DNA of 64,000 nucleotides from Bacteroidales bacterium (GCA_016926235.1 JAFGOZ010000210.1:32784-96783), one strand, 5' to 3'; counted from the first letter of the stretch, positions 29,162 through 38,595 are shown. Numbers and translations: made by a program. The notes: a model not told the origin generated them from the letters alone.

Positions 29162-31375
29162 ATGATTAAAAAAATAGTAAATTATATCACGTTTATTTCA
29201 CTAGGAATATTCGGATTACTGATATTCATTTTATTATTAGATCAAATCACTGATTTACCCTATGAAATACGAAGTAGTTTTATCCATTTTCTTTATTACA
29301 AGTTTACGCCTGCTTTCCTGTTTTTAGGATCCATAGGCTTTATAATTAAAAGTATCATGGCAAAATCTAAGCCTTGGACTAAATGGCTTAGTATTGGAAT
29401 ATTTGCATTTTTTACATTTACTCTTGGAATCCGTTTTATTCTTTTTGGTGGCTCTATAAATAAAGACGAAAGAATGGTTGTTTATATACTAACTATTATT
29501 TGCGTTGTTTGCATTGTTAGTATTCTGTTTGTGAAAAAATATACCATTACCCGTTGGATATCATTTGGACTATGGATTATTATCACTTTCTTTTCCGGCA
29601 TAATGACCATTGCCGTAATAACCCAGGGTGGAGCCCCAAGTCTGTATCAGGATGACTACGTTATTTATCAAAGCCTGGAGAATAAAAAATTTAAGGTTGT
29701 GCATCAAACCGGGAAATATGGTCAGACCCGGATACAGATGATAAAAAATTCAAAAATGCCCATTCGTCATTCTGAATACTTTATGCCTGAAGAATTGAAT
29801 GGCAGATGGTCTGGTTATGATGAATTTGGCAACCTGGTCTCAATAAATACATATAAAGACGGACAAATTACTGCACGCGAACCCGTAGTCCCCGAAAACG
29901 CAGAATTAATTGGAAATATTGATTCTTTATTACTTACCTTAAACAATCCTACCCAGGATAGATATATTTGTCTGGAAGGGAATTTTTTCCTTGAAAGACC
30001 TTTTAAAATAAAAGGTGCAAAAAATATTACAATAACAAAGCCTCTGAACGTTAGCAACCCTATCATTAACAGCAATTATGATGGTCATAATGCTTTGGTT
30101 TTTGAAAATTGTGAGAACATCATCCTGGATAGTCTGAACCTGAACCTTAGCAGCAACTATAATAAGGAACCGGGAATAATAAACATCATTAATTGCAGTA
30201 ATATCATGATAAGAAATAGTGATATTACAGGAAAGGCAAAATATGCCATTTATATTGATAATAACAGTTCCGGAATAATCATCAAAAATAATACTATATC
30301 AGGCTACAGTTCGGATGGTATATATCTTTCAGCTGAAAACACTACCATAAGCGAGAATTCTTTTTCACGGTTAGATAAAGAAGATTATTACACGGATATT
30401 AAAATTCCTTCCGGAAAACTTAGCCAAAAAGATATTACCCAGTTGATACGGACTTCTCTTGAAAACACAGACGATTACCCATTTGCAAAGACTGAACAGG
30501 TAGTAAAGATAGGAGACAATTGGCTGACCATATTCCTTGGAGGGCCCTCTGACTTATATTATTATGCAGGTATATATGAAGCATTAAACTCATATTATTC
30601 AAACAAGTATGGTTCTGACATGGGATGCAGATATAATTATTGCTATAATATTTTATACAAAATATCAGGGGTACAGCCATTTATTACTGATGTTTCAAAG
30701 ATAAAGGATAAATGGGCTATTTATGAAGGTGAACCTAAATTTGGCATTGTTAATCCTGACTTTATCGACTGGATGCGTAATAATTTCCTTATTTCTCCTG
30801 AAACAAAAGTTGCAAGTGTAAAACTACAGGAACTTTATGATGAAGTATTCTTTCATTTCTTCCGTATGTTGACTGAATCCTACCTGTATTTCCATCAAAA
30901 CTACAACTTGGATGATGAAATTTCCTATTATAAAGGAAATGCTTCGGATTACAACCTTACGAATGCCTTATATCAAAAGTATAATGGCATTTTGCCTGAA
31001 TATGATACGGAAGGATATAACCAGTATGAAGAAGGGGACTATATTGAAGAAGAGGGAGAATCTTACGAAGGAGAAGGAGAATATCAGGAAGGATATGAAG
31101 GCGAGCAATACGAAGGTGGAGAATATGAGGGCGACAGTTATGAAGGGGAAGGTGAATATTATGGTGATGAAGGTGAAGGAGATTATTATGAAGGAGATTA
31201 CTACTACAATAATACTCCATTCTTCATGAAGCAATATGAATGTGTGGGATTCTGGCTACGCAGAGAGATAGATGGATCTGCCGATAAACTTTTTAAATTA
31301 CTGGCAGATTTTGTTAAAATATATGACTCTCAATGGTTTAATGAACTAAGTATTAAATATGGTTATAGTGAGTAA
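29162..31375 (+). CDS. Membrane protein with beta-helix domain and Tyr/Glu/Gly-rich repeat
   Basis: 737 aa, not a recognised family as a whole. Five hydrophobic spans fill residues about 5-160. A segment with GRWSGYDEFGNLVSINTYKDG resembles a MORN-like repeat. Residues about 285-400 look like a NosD-type right-handed beta-helix (FENCENIILDSLNL, INCSNIMIRNSDITG, NNTISGYSSDGIYLS). A globular part follows. Residues about 613-685 are a low-complexity repeat of YEGE/YEEG units, then a conserved-looking end. It is 48 bases after the SGNH gene, last in the run, and its 3' end lies 8 bases from def on the other strand. Confidence 0.7.
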   Translation: MIKKIVNYITFISLGIFGLLIFILLLDQITDLPYEIRSSFIHFLYYKFTPAFLFLGSIGFIIKSIMAKSKPWTKWLSIGIFAFFTFTLGIRFILFGGSINKDERMVVYILTIICVVCIVSILFVKKYTITRWISFGLWIIITFFSGIMTIAVITQGGAPSLYQDDYVIYQSLENKKFKVVHQTGKYGQTRIQMIKNSKMPIRHSEYFMPEELNGRWSGYDEFGNLVSINTYKDGQITAREPVVPENAELIGNIDSLLLTLNNPTQDRYICLEGNFFLERPFKIKGAKNITITKPLNVSNPIINSNYDGHNALVFENCENIILDSLNLNLSSNYNKEPGIINIINCSNIMIRNSDITGKAKYAIYIDNNSSGIIIKNNTISGYSSDGIYLSAENTTISENSFSRLDKEDYYTDIKIPSGKLSQKDITQLIRTSLENTDDYPFAKTEQVVKIGDNWLTIFLGGPSDLYYYAGIYEALNSYYSNKYGSDMGCRYNYCYNILYKISGVQPFITDVSKIKDKWAIYEGEPKFGIVNPDFIDWMRNNFLISPETKVASVKLQELYDEVFFHFFRMLTESYLYFHQNYNLDDEISYYKGNASDYNLTNALYQKYNGILPEYDTEGYNQYEEGDYIEEEGESYEGEGEYQEGYEGEQYEGGEYEGDSYEGEGEYYGDEGEGDYYEGDYYYNNTPFFMKQYECVGFWLRREIDGSADKLFKLLADFVKIYDSQWFNELSIKYGYSE
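31020..31208 (+). repeat. In-frame tandem repeat encoding Y/E/G units
   Basis: About 190 bases of degenerate repeats built on GAAGGNGAA/TATGAAGG, coding for strings such as EGEGEYQEGYEGEQYEGG. The codon-level repeat makes the other frames open too, giving false ORFs on both strands. A likely site of length change by slippage or recombination. Confidence 0.8.
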
Positions 31376-31383
31376 CAGAAGAA

Positions 31384-31938
31384 TTATTTTGCAATTCTCA
31401 CCCTGTAATTGACATCAACTTTACCCTTCACAATATTATTTAATTTTCCGTTAAGCAACCTGCGTTTAAGAGGTTGCAATTTGTCAGGGAATAATATACC
31501 TTCCAGATGATCGTATTCGTGTTGAATTATTCTTGCTTTCACGCCATCAAATTCTTCATCATGTTCTACAAAATTCTCATCAAAATAGCGCATTTTTATT
31601 TTTTCCGGACGGCTTACATCTTCCCTAATTCCTGGCAAACTAAGACAACCTTCGTTAAATAATTTCAATTCTCCTCCCCGTTCATATATTTCCGGATTAA
31701 TAAAAGTTTTACGAAACCCTTTAACCGATGGATCATCATCTTCATAGGCAGTTGCATCAATAACAAATAATTGTATCGATTTCCCTATTTGCGGAGCGGC
31801 TAATCCAACCCCATCAGAAGTCTCCATGGTCTCGAACATATCCTCTACAAGCTGTTTAAAACCTTCATAATTCTTATCAATTGGTGAGGCTTTCTTTCGC
31901 AATATTGGCGAACCATATAATACTATTGGCAATATCAT
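31384..31938 (-). CDS. def: Peptide deformylase
   Basis: 184 aa metalloenzyme removing the formyl group from N-terminal Met. All three signatures are present: GVGLAAPQIG (43-52), EGCLSLP with metal-ligand Cys98, and QHEYDHLEG with metal His140/His144 and catalytic Glu141. The length is normal. It starts 4 bases after the ruvX stop, so the two are cotranscribed. Confidence 0.95.
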   Translation of the reverse strand: MILPIVLYGSPILRKKASPIDKNYEGFKQLVEDMFETMETSDGVGLAAPQIGKSIQLFVIDATAYEDDDPSVKGFRKTFINPEIYERGGELKLFNEGCLSLPGIREDVSRPEKIKMRYFDENFVEHDEEFDGVKARIIQHEYDHLEGILFPDKLQPLKRRLLNGKLNNIVKGKVDVNYRVRIAK

Positions 31939-31942
31939 TTTT

Positions 31943-32365
31943 CTACCTGGTTTTATTTACATAATCAAGATAAGATTGGAGTATTATAACCGCACTTATC
32001 TTATCAACTAATGCTTTATCTTGTCTGTCTTTTTTCTTCACTCCACCATCAATCATAGCCTGGAAGGCTAATTTTGATGTAAACCTTTCATCCATCAATT
32101 CAATAACAATTTCAGGGTATTTTTGTTTTAACTTTTTTATAAAAGCATCAATATAAACAGCCGATTCCGATGGAGTATTATTCATATTTTTAGGATAACC
32201 GACTACAATAGCATCCAGCTTTTCTTTTGCAGTGTAATTATCTAAAAAATCCCAAATCAAATGAGATAGCACCGTATCCAATCCATTAGCAATCAACTTT
32301 AAAGGATCCGTAACAGCTAATCCACATCGTTTTCTACCATAATCTATTGCCAGGATCCTGCCCAC
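31943..32365 (-). CDS. ruvX: Putative Holliday junction resolvase YqgF/RuvX
   Basis: 140 aa RNase H-fold nuclease-like protein. RILAIDYGRKRCGLAVTD near the start, VVGYPKNMN in the middle, ELMDERFTSKLA and late DKISAVIILQSYL with conserved acidic residues match YqgF. Members act in pre-16S rRNA processing. The start codon is GTG at 32365; the nearby ATG is out of frame. First gene of a ruvX-def pair. Confidence 0.9.
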   Translation of the reverse strand: MGRILAIDYGRKRCGLAVTDPLKLIANGLDTVLSHLIWDFLDNYTAKEKLDAIVVGYPKNMNNTPSESAVYIDAFIKKLKQKYPEIVIELMDERFTSKLAFQAMIDGGVKKKDRQDKALVDKISAVIILQSYLDYVNKTR

Positions 32366-32388
32366 AGAAATTATTCATTGATTTAATG

Positions 32389-32419
32389 CAAAGATAGGGA
32401 ATTATAACAAACCTGAAAA
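32389..32419 (-). promoter_or_regulatory. Promoter of ruvX-def
   Basis: Minus-strand -7 TATCTTTG (32389-32396), 19-base spacer, and TTTT (32416-32419) at the -33 position. The -7 lies 24 bases ahead of the ruvX GTG. Good -7, near-consensus -33. Confidence 0.55.
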
Positions 32420-32439
32420 GTTTGGGAAACATAACTTTG

Positions 32440-32826
32440 TTAAACTGACAGATACTGGTTAACTACAGCAAGTAGTTTATTGTACGCAATTGGTTTAACC
32501 AAGAGTTCATCACAATTTATGTTGATATACTTAGATATATTATCGGGTACAACATATGCAGTTTGTGCAATAATAGGAAGTTCTTTCCGAATTTTGCGTA
32601 TGTGATTTGAAGCCTCGTTGCCATCCATTAATGGCATTTGAATATCCATTAAGACAAGAGCGATATCATCATTATTCTTAACCATTTCAACAGCCTCCTT
32701 CCCATTAAGAGCTCTAATAATTTTACACTTGGTTTTTTGCAAAACCTCCTTAAAATAGAAGAAGGAACTATCATCATCCTCAGCAATAAGTATATATTTG
32801 CCTTGAGGAGATTTTAAAGTGCTCAT
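32440..32826 (-). CDS. Orphan response-regulator receiver domain
   Basis: 128 aa, receiver only. YILIAEDDDSSFFYF supplies the acidic pocket, LVLMDIQMPLMDG the phosphoacceptor Asp, and LLVKPIAYNKL the lysine. It resembles the C-terminal receiver of hybrid kinases such as the one ending at 12850 (shared PIIAQTAY and MDGNEA/MDGYEA blocks) more than NarL-type regulators, so it may accept phosphate from a hybrid kinase by way of an Hpt protein. No kinase is adjacent. It lies between the nifJ terminator and ruvX. Confidence 0.88.
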   Translation of the reverse strand: MSTLKSPQGKYILIAEDDDSSFFYFKEVLQKTKCKIIRALNGKEAVEMVKNNDDIALVLMDIQMPLMDGNEASNHIRKIRKELPIIAQTAYVVPDNISKYININCDELLVKPIAYNKLLAVVNQYLSV

Positions 32827-32896
32827 GGTAGTTATGTGTTAAAACAGGGGCAATGATACAAAATAAATGCATTCGTGTCAATACTTATTTATTAAC

Positions 32897-32929
32897 AAAA
32901 AAAGGGAATACTTATGTACTCCCCTTTTT
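32897..32929 (-). terminator. Terminator of nifJ
   Basis: Read on the minus strand, a stem of GTACTCCCC/GGGAATAC type with a four-base loop and two mismatches, followed by a run of seven T. It lies 22 bases after the nifJ stop and before the receiver gene. Confidence 0.75.
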
Positions 32930-32950
32930 GCATTTAATAAAATTTATGTC

Positions 32951-35900
32951 CTACTTACCAAACTCCATAGCAGCTAAACGCTTATAAGAATTATAGCGCC
33001 ATTTGGCATTAGATTCGGCAGCCTGGAACAATTCGGCAGCTTCAACCGGGAATGACTTCTTCAAAGAAGTATACCTTACTTCAGAGTTCAGAAATTCCTG
33101 GAATTTGCTCCAATCAGGTTCTTTACTATCTAATTGGAAAGGATTTTTACCCTCAGCTTCTAAAAGAGGATTATATCTGTATAAATGCCAGTAGCCAGCA
33201 TCTACAGCCTCTTTAGCCTGATTTTGTGATTTACCCATTCCCTTGCGCAATCCATGGTTAATACAAGGAGCATATGCGATAATCAACGAAGGACCAGGAT
33301 ATGATTCAGCTTCTTTTATTGCCTTAAAGTACTGCGATTGACTTGCGCCCATAGATACTTGCGCTACATATACATATCCATAAGACATAGCCATCATGCC
33401 CAAATCTTTCTTACGGATCTTTTTACCTGAGGCAGCAAATTTTGCAACAGCACCTATCGGGGTTGATTTTGATGCCTGGCCTCCCGTGTTTGAATATACC
33501 TCTGTATCCAACACGAGAACATTGATGTCTTCCCCGGAGGCAAGAACATGATCCAACCCGCCATATCCAATATCATAAGCCCAACCGTCGCCACCGAAGA
33601 TCCAAACCGACTTCTTCACAAGGTATTGTCTCAGCTGTAATATTTCTTTTGCCGTTTCTGACTTGTCTTTTTCTAACAAGGGAAGCAGTTTTGCTGTTGC
33701 AGCTTCAGATTTTGCAGCATCATCTTTCCCTTCTATCCATTCTGAGTAAGCTGCTTCAAGATCACCAGAAGCGCCATTTTTTAATGCTTCGGTCATCTTT
33801 AATACTATCCTGTCCCTTAGTTTTTCAGTTCCCAATGCTATTCCGAAACCATATTCGGCATTATCTTCAAAAAGTGAGTTTGCCCAGGCTGGGCCGTGAC
33901 CACTTTTTAAATTCTCACAATACGGTGTTGAAGGAGCTGAACCTCCGTATATTGAAGAACAACCTGTTGCGTTGGCAACAATCATCCTTTCTCCAAACAG
34001 TTGGGTAATTGCCTTAATGTATGGTGTTTCACCACACCCTGCACAAGCACCGGAGAATTCGAACAACGGTTGGGCAAACTGGCTATTCTTAACCGTTTTA
34101 TCTTTTTCAAGAATAGTATCCTTGTATCCAACTTTGTTGTGCATATATTCCCAGCGTTCAACTTCATCCAATTGTGTCTCGAGGGGCTTCATTACAAGCG
34201 CTTTCTCTTTTGATGGGCAAACATCAGCACAGTTACCACAACCAGTACAATCTAAAACACTTACCTGGATTTTAAATTTGTACTCTTTCAATTGTGCAGC
34301 ACCCTGAATTATCGATGTACCTTTTGGAGCTTTACTTGCTTCTTCATCCGTTAATATAAATGGCCTGATAGCAGCATGAGGACATACAAATGCACATTGA
34401 TTACACTGAATACAATTCTCAGGTATCCACTCTGGTACATTTACAGCAATACCGCGCTTTTCATAAGCAGTAGTACCTGAAGGGAATGTTCCATCTTCGC
34501 GGCTTGTGAAAGCGCTGACTGGAAGATCATCGCCTTTAAGATGATTAACAGGATGTGCTACATTTTTTACAAATTCAGGTACACCAGCTAATTTGTCATT
34601 AGTTTCAGGTGTAAGGTCTGCCCATTCTTTTGGAACGGAAATCCTTGTAACTTCACCACCTTTATCTACAGCAGCATTATTCATTTTCACTATTTCTTCA
34701 CCTTTTGCCCCATAAGATTTCACAATGGCTTTTTTCATTTCTTTTACCGCCAGGTCATAAGGAATTACATTTGCTACCTTAAAGAAAGCACTTTGCATAA
34801 TTGTATTGGTCCTGTTACCAAGACCAATTTCTTCAGCAATTTTAGTTGCATTAATTATGTAGCAATTAATTTCTTTTTGGGCTAATACTTTTTTCATCGA
34901 ATTTGGGAAACGATTTTTAGTCTCTTCCTCATCCCAAATGCTGTTCAAAAGAAATACCCCCCCCCTCTTAATTCCTTTAAGCATGTCATACTTATCAAGA
35001 TAGGAAGGTACGTGGCAGGCTACGAAATTAGGCGTATTAACAAGGTAAGGTGAGCGAATAATGGTATCTCCAAAACGAAGATGTGAAGTAGTAATACCAC
35101 CAGATTTTTTTGAGTCATATGCAAAATATGCCTGACAATACTTATCTGTAGCTTCACCAATAATCTTAATCGAATTTTTGTTTGCACCTACAGTACCATC
35201 AGAACCTAATCCGTAGAATTTGGCTTCATAGGTTCCTTTATGAGAAATGCTTATTTCTTCTGTCATCGGAAGAGAACGGAAGGTAACATCGTCAACGATA
35301 CCAACAGTAAATTGATTTTTTGGTTCCTTCATCTTCAGATTATCAAACACTGCCACAATTTGAGCTGGAGTAGTGTCTTTCGAACTCAATCCATATCTTC
35401 CACCTACAATAAGAGGTGCATTTTGTTTTCCATAAAACATGTCCCTTACATCTAAATATAGCGGTTCGCCATTTGCCCCTGGTTCTTTGGTACGGTCAAG
35501 GACCGCGATTCTCTTTACTGAAGAAGGAAATACCTTAAAGAAGTATTTTTCAGAAAACGGCCTGTAGAGATGAACTGTAATTAAACCAACTTTCTCGCCC
35601 TGAGACATCAAATAATCAATTGTTTCTTTAATTGTATCTGTAACAGAACCCATGGCAATAATAATATTCTCAGCATCTTTAGCTCCATAATATGTAAATG
35701 GGTGATAATCCCTTCCGCAAAGTTTGGAAAGCTGTTGCATATAATCCTCAACCATATCGGGAACTGCTTCATAAAATTTATTTGAAGCTTCTTTTGCCTG
35801 GAAATAAATATCCGGGTTTTGAGCTGTACCTCTGGTAACAGGATGGTCAGGGTTTAATGCCCTGTCCCTGTATGCCTGCAGCGCTTTATAATCAACCAGT

Positions 35901-36484
35901 TTACCTAAATCCTCCATTTCAGGTACTTCAACTTTTTGAATTTCATGAGAAGTACGGAAACCATCAAAGAAATGTAAGAACGGCACCCTGGACTTAATAG
36001 CAGTAAGGTGTGCAACAGCTCCGATATCCATAATTTCTTGTACACTGCTTGTTGCTAATAGTGCAAAACCAGTCTGGCGAGTATGGTAAATATCGCTATG
36101 ATCTCCAAAAATAGAAAGAGCATGACCTGCAACACTACGGGCACTGACATGAAACACTCCGGGTAATAATTCACCAGATATTTTATTCATATTTGGGATC
36201 ATCAATAACAAACCTTGAGATGCCGTGTAGGTAGAAGTTAAAGCACCTGATTGCAATGAACCATGAACAGCACCTGATGCGCCTGCTTCCGATTGCATTT
36301 CAACAACCTGGACAGTTTCTCCAAAAATATTCTTTTTCCCATTTGCTGCCCACTCATCTACATTCTCAGCCATATTTGAGGATGGGGTAATTGGGTATAT
36401 CGCAGCAACTTCACTGAACATATACGCTATATGGGATGCAGCGTAATTTCCATCACATGTGACAAATTTTTTATTTTTTCCCAT
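32951..36484 (-). CDS. nifJ: Pyruvate:ferredoxin (flavodoxin) oxidoreductase
   Basis: 1177 aa homodimeric-type PFOR, converting pyruvate and CoA to acetyl-CoA and CO2 with ferredoxin reduction. The N-terminal domain begins FVTCDGNYAASHIAYMFSE and has PITPSSNMAE. The ferredoxin domain has CIQCNQCAFVCPHAA and CTGCGNCADVCPSKEK (two 4Fe-4S clusters). The TPP-binding part has GACAGCGETPY, a proximal-cluster Cys set, and GGDGWAYDIGYGG. The C-terminus is short. Full length. It implies anaerobic or microaerobic pyruvate metabolism. A nine-G run lies in the coding strand (34957-34965) with the frame intact. The leader has a perfect palindrome (36505-36523). Confidence 0.96.
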   Translation of the reverse strand: MGKNKKFVTCDGNYAASHIAYMFSEVAAIYPITPSSNMAENVDEWAANGKKNIFGETVQVVEMQSEAGASGAVHGSLQSGALTSTYTASQGLLLMIPNMNKISGELLPGVFHVSARSVAGHALSIFGDHSDIYHTRQTGFALLATSSVQEIMDIGAVAHLTAIKSRVPFLHFFDGFRTSHEIQKVEVPEMEDLGKLVDYKALQAYRDRALNPDHPVTRGTAQNPDIYFQAKEASNKFYEAVPDMVEDYMQQLSKLCGRDYHPFTYYGAKDAENIIIAMGSVTDTIKETIDYLMSQGEKVGLITVHLYRPFSEKYFFKVFPSSVKRIAVLDRTKEPGANGEPLYLDVRDMFYGKQNAPLIVGGRYGLSSKDTTPAQIVAVFDNLKMKEPKNQFTVGIVDDVTFRSLPMTEEISISHKGTYEAKFYGLGSDGTVGANKNSIKIIGEATDKYCQAYFAYDSKKSGGITTSHLRFGDTIIRSPYLVNTPNFVACHVPSYLDKYDMLKGIKRGGVFLLNSIWDEEETKNRFPNSMKKVLAQKEINCYIINATKIAEEIGLGNRTNTIMQSAFFKVANVIPYDLAVKEMKKAIVKSYGAKGEEIVKMNNAAVDKGGEVTRISVPKEWADLTPETNDKLAGVPEFVKNVAHPVNHLKGDDLPVSAFTSREDGTFPSGTTAYEKRGIAVNVPEWIPENCIQCNQCAFVCPHAAIRPFILTDEEASKAPKGTSIIQGAAQLKEYKFKIQVSVLDCTGCGNCADVCPSKEKALVMKPLETQLDEVERWEYMHNKVGYKDTILEKDKTVKNSQFAQPLFEFSGACAGCGETPYIKAITQLFGERMIVANATGCSSIYGGSAPSTPYCENLKSGHGPAWANSLFEDNAEYGFGIALGTEKLRDRIVLKMTEALKNGASGDLEAAYSEWIEGKDDAAKSEAATAKLLPLLEKDKSETAKEILQLRQYLVKKSVWIFGGDGWAYDIGYGGLDHVLASGEDINVLVLDTEVYSNTGGQASKSTPIGAVAKFAASGKKIRKKDLGMMAMSYGYVYVAQVSMGASQSQYFKAIKEAESYPGPSLIIAYAPCINHGLRKGMGKSQNQAKEAVDAGYWHLYRYNPLLEAEGKNPFQLDSKEPDWSKFQEFLNSEVRYTSLKKSFPVEAAELFQAAESNAKWRYNSYKRLAAMEFGK

Positions 36485-36504
36485 TTCAATTATTATTTAA
36501 GTAC

Positions 36505-36523
36505 TTAATTAACAGTTAATTAA
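36505..36523 (-). promoter_or_regulatory. Palindromic operator candidate before nifJ
   Basis: TTAATTAACAGTTAATTAA: perfect 9-bp arms around one base, 20 bases before the nifJ ATG. A -7-like TAATTTTG (minus strand, 36544-36551) lies further upstream, which would put the palindrome just after the transcription start, a repressor-type position. No clear -33 was seen. Confidence 0.55.
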
Positions 36524-36684
36524 CTTTTTTAAAAAAAGATATACAAAATTAGCATAAATAAGTGAAAAACCGCATTGCAACTCAACAATTTGCGTTATTC
36601 AGTTTGATTACAAATAAGGAGGTTTTTGTTAAACTTTTGTAGTTAGAACTTGTTGTTAGAAAATATATTTAACACTATACTAAA

Positions 36685-37293
36685 GTGTCACTATTCCTAC
36701 AATGCAAGCAAGAACTACCAAAATCTCCAATGCAACTTTTTCAGAAGCTTTGGAATTACGCCTTGATAAAAAAAATATTCCTGCCTGAAGCAATAACACT
36801 GGCAACAGCAAATTATGATGGTAGATTATCTGCACGTATAGTTTTGTTAAAAGACTTCAATGAAAAAGGATTTACCTTTTACACGAATTATCAAAGCAAA
36901 AAAGGACAACAAATTAATGAAAACGCAAATGCAGCAATGGTAATACATTGGAAAGAGCTTGAACTACAAATACGAATTGAGGGAAAAATTAAGAAAACAA
37001 ATAGAGAAACTTCTGAAAAATACTTTCTTACCAGGCCTGAAGGAAGCAACATAGGAGCCTGGGCATCAAAACAAAGTTCGATAATAGAAAGCCGGGAAGA
37101 ACTTGAACAGAAAGTTATCGAATATACACAGTTTTTCAAAGACAACCCTTTAACCCGGCCTGAGCATTGGGGAGGATATATTTTAAACTCCGATTTAATT
37201 GAATTCTGGCAAGGAAGAGAAAATCGTCTTCATGATCGGATAGAATATAAAAAAGAAGCCGGCAAATGGAATATTCGCAGGCTTGCTCCATAA
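36685..37293 (+). CDS. pdxH: Pyridoxamine 5'-phosphate oxidase
   Basis: 202 aa FMN enzyme oxidising pyridoxine/pyridoxamine phosphate to PLP. Family blocks: ITLATANYDGRLSARIVLLK, FYTNYQSKKGQQI, GSNIGAWASKQSS, RPEHWGGY, and the C-terminal FWQGRENRLHDRIEY plus WNIRRLAP. Start GTG 36685: an in-frame stop lies shortly upstream, and the next in-frame ATG (36733) would lose residues aligning with the conserved N-terminal helix. The N-terminus is about 10 residues shorter than usual. It converges with the aminotransferase gene (12-base gap). Confidence 0.93.
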   Translation: MSLFLQCKQELPKSPMQLFQKLWNYALIKKIFLPEAITLATANYDGRLSARIVLLKDFNEKGFTFYTNYQSKKGQQINENANAAMVIHWKELELQIRIEGKIKKTNRETSEKYFLTRPEGSNIGAWASKQSSIIESREELEQKVIEYTQFFKDNPLTRPEHWGGYILNSDLIEFWQGRENRLHDRIEYKKEAGKWNIRRLAP

Positions 37294-37305
37294 TCATTTT
37301 TTTTC

Positions 37306-38595
37306 TTAATCAAAATCCTTACAAGCTTTTACAATATTCTCAAACAACTCGGGAATCAAATCTGCTGAAACAGATGAAAAGGCAATACGGATTAAACCTG
37401 ACATATTAATAACTCCTGTGTCATATTTTTCAAGAAGTTGTTTTCTCACCTTTTCTCCATCGTATTTTTCATTCAGTTTAACACACATAAAATAACCTGA
37501 GTTAAATGGAAGCGGTTGATAATATTCCGAGTATTTCCCATTTCCAATTGCATGATTCACAGCTTCAAAACGTGATTTAAGTATTTCATATTTTTCAGCT
37601 TTCTCTTTACTATATGTTTCCGATTGAAATGCATGCAGAAGCAGTGATTGTGAGATATTGGCCGAATTCGATATATTTCCCCTCACGGCTCCTGCAGTTT
37701 TACTTGCAAGTGAATTATACATCACTTCAGTACCGTTCTTTATTCCATATGTAATAAATCCAACTCTAAAACCCCAAACATAATCTTCCTTCGTTGGACC
37801 ATCAATTTTCACAGCTAAAACATTTTCATGCAAATCACTAAGATATGCAAATATACTTTGCTCCTCAATTCCTGCTTTATATACTAATCCAAAGTAAGCA
37901 TCATCAATCATAACAACCAGCTTATTACCTTTATCAGCAGACTTCTTAATTGCAGCAACAATCAACTTTATCTCCTCCACGGTTGGTGTATAACCGGTAG
38001 GATTATTTGGGAAATTAAGTAACACTACTTTTTTCTCATTACTCCCTTTACAAACAACCTCTTCAAATGCGTCAACATCAAAACCTTCGCCTTTAAAGAA
38101 ATTGAAAAGCTCAAAATCAGCACCATAGGCATTTTTAAAAATCAGGTTATAATTGCCCCAATAAATATCAGGTATTATAACTGTTGATTTTTCATCTAAA
38201 AACATATATCCACATATGCTCAAAGCATGAGTTAATGCATTTGTAACTACAGGGAGACTTATAGCTTTGTTACCTAATGCCGGATTTTTCTGGTAAATCA
38301 TTTTCTTCCATTGTGCTCTAAGATCAGGACGTCCAAAACTCGGAGCATAAGGAAAAGTCATTTCCGGAGAAATATTTATATTTTTCTCAATGCTTTTTAA
38401 ACGCATAGGAGAACCATCATCTTCAACAGCTGCACCAATCGTAGCATTTATACGTTTCCCTTTAGCTTCTGCAGTTTGTCCCAGGATTCCCTTCTTGGGA
38501 AAAAATATATTTTTACCTCTTTCAGATAGCATCTCGTACACATTAGGATTGCTATCTTTTAAAATCATGTTTAATTCTTCGGCTTGTGGATTCAT
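37306..38595 (-). CDS. PLP-dependent aminotransferase, class I/II
   Basis: 429 aa fold-type I enzyme. Landmarks: NFPNNPTGYTP, VVMIDDAYFGLVY with the PLP-contacting Asp, the Schiff-base lysine probably in AVKIDGPTKEDYVWGFRVGF, and a C-terminal RIAFSSV with the carboxylate-binding Arg. The N-terminal block GILGQTAEAKGKRINATIGAA is typical of a bacterial aminotransferase subgroup of uncertain substrate. It lies downstream of, and convergent with, pdxH, which makes its cofactor; this may be chance. The -7-like TATTTTTG (38618-38625) lacks a -33 match. Confidence 0.87.
   Translation of the reverse strand: MNPQAEELNMILKDSNPNVYEMLSERGKNIFFPKKGILGQTAEAKGKRINATIGAAVEDDGSPMRLKSIEKNINISPEMTFPYAPSFGRPDLRAQWKKMIYQKNPALGNKAISLPVVTNALTHALSICGYMFLDEKSTVIIPDIYWGNYNLIFKNAYGADFELFNFFKGEGFDVDAFEEVVCKGSNEKKVVLLNFPNNPTGYTPTVEEIKLIVAAIKKSADKGNKLVVMIDDAYFGLVYKAGIEEQSIFAYLSDLHENVLAVKIDGPTKEDYVWGFRVGFITYGIKNGTEVMYNSLASKTAGAVRGNISNSANISQSLLLHAFQSETYSKEKAEKYEILKSRFEAVNHAIGNGKYSEYYQPLPFNSGYFMCVKLNEKYDGEKVRKQLLEKYDTGVINMSGLIRIAFSSVSADLIPELFENIVKACKDFD

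Noticed and set aside
30912..31234. Three overlapping ORFs of 87-105 residues on both strands inside the beta-helix protein gene
   Set aside because: They are the alternative frames of the GAAGG-type repeat; composition is pure low complexity and the real frame continues through.
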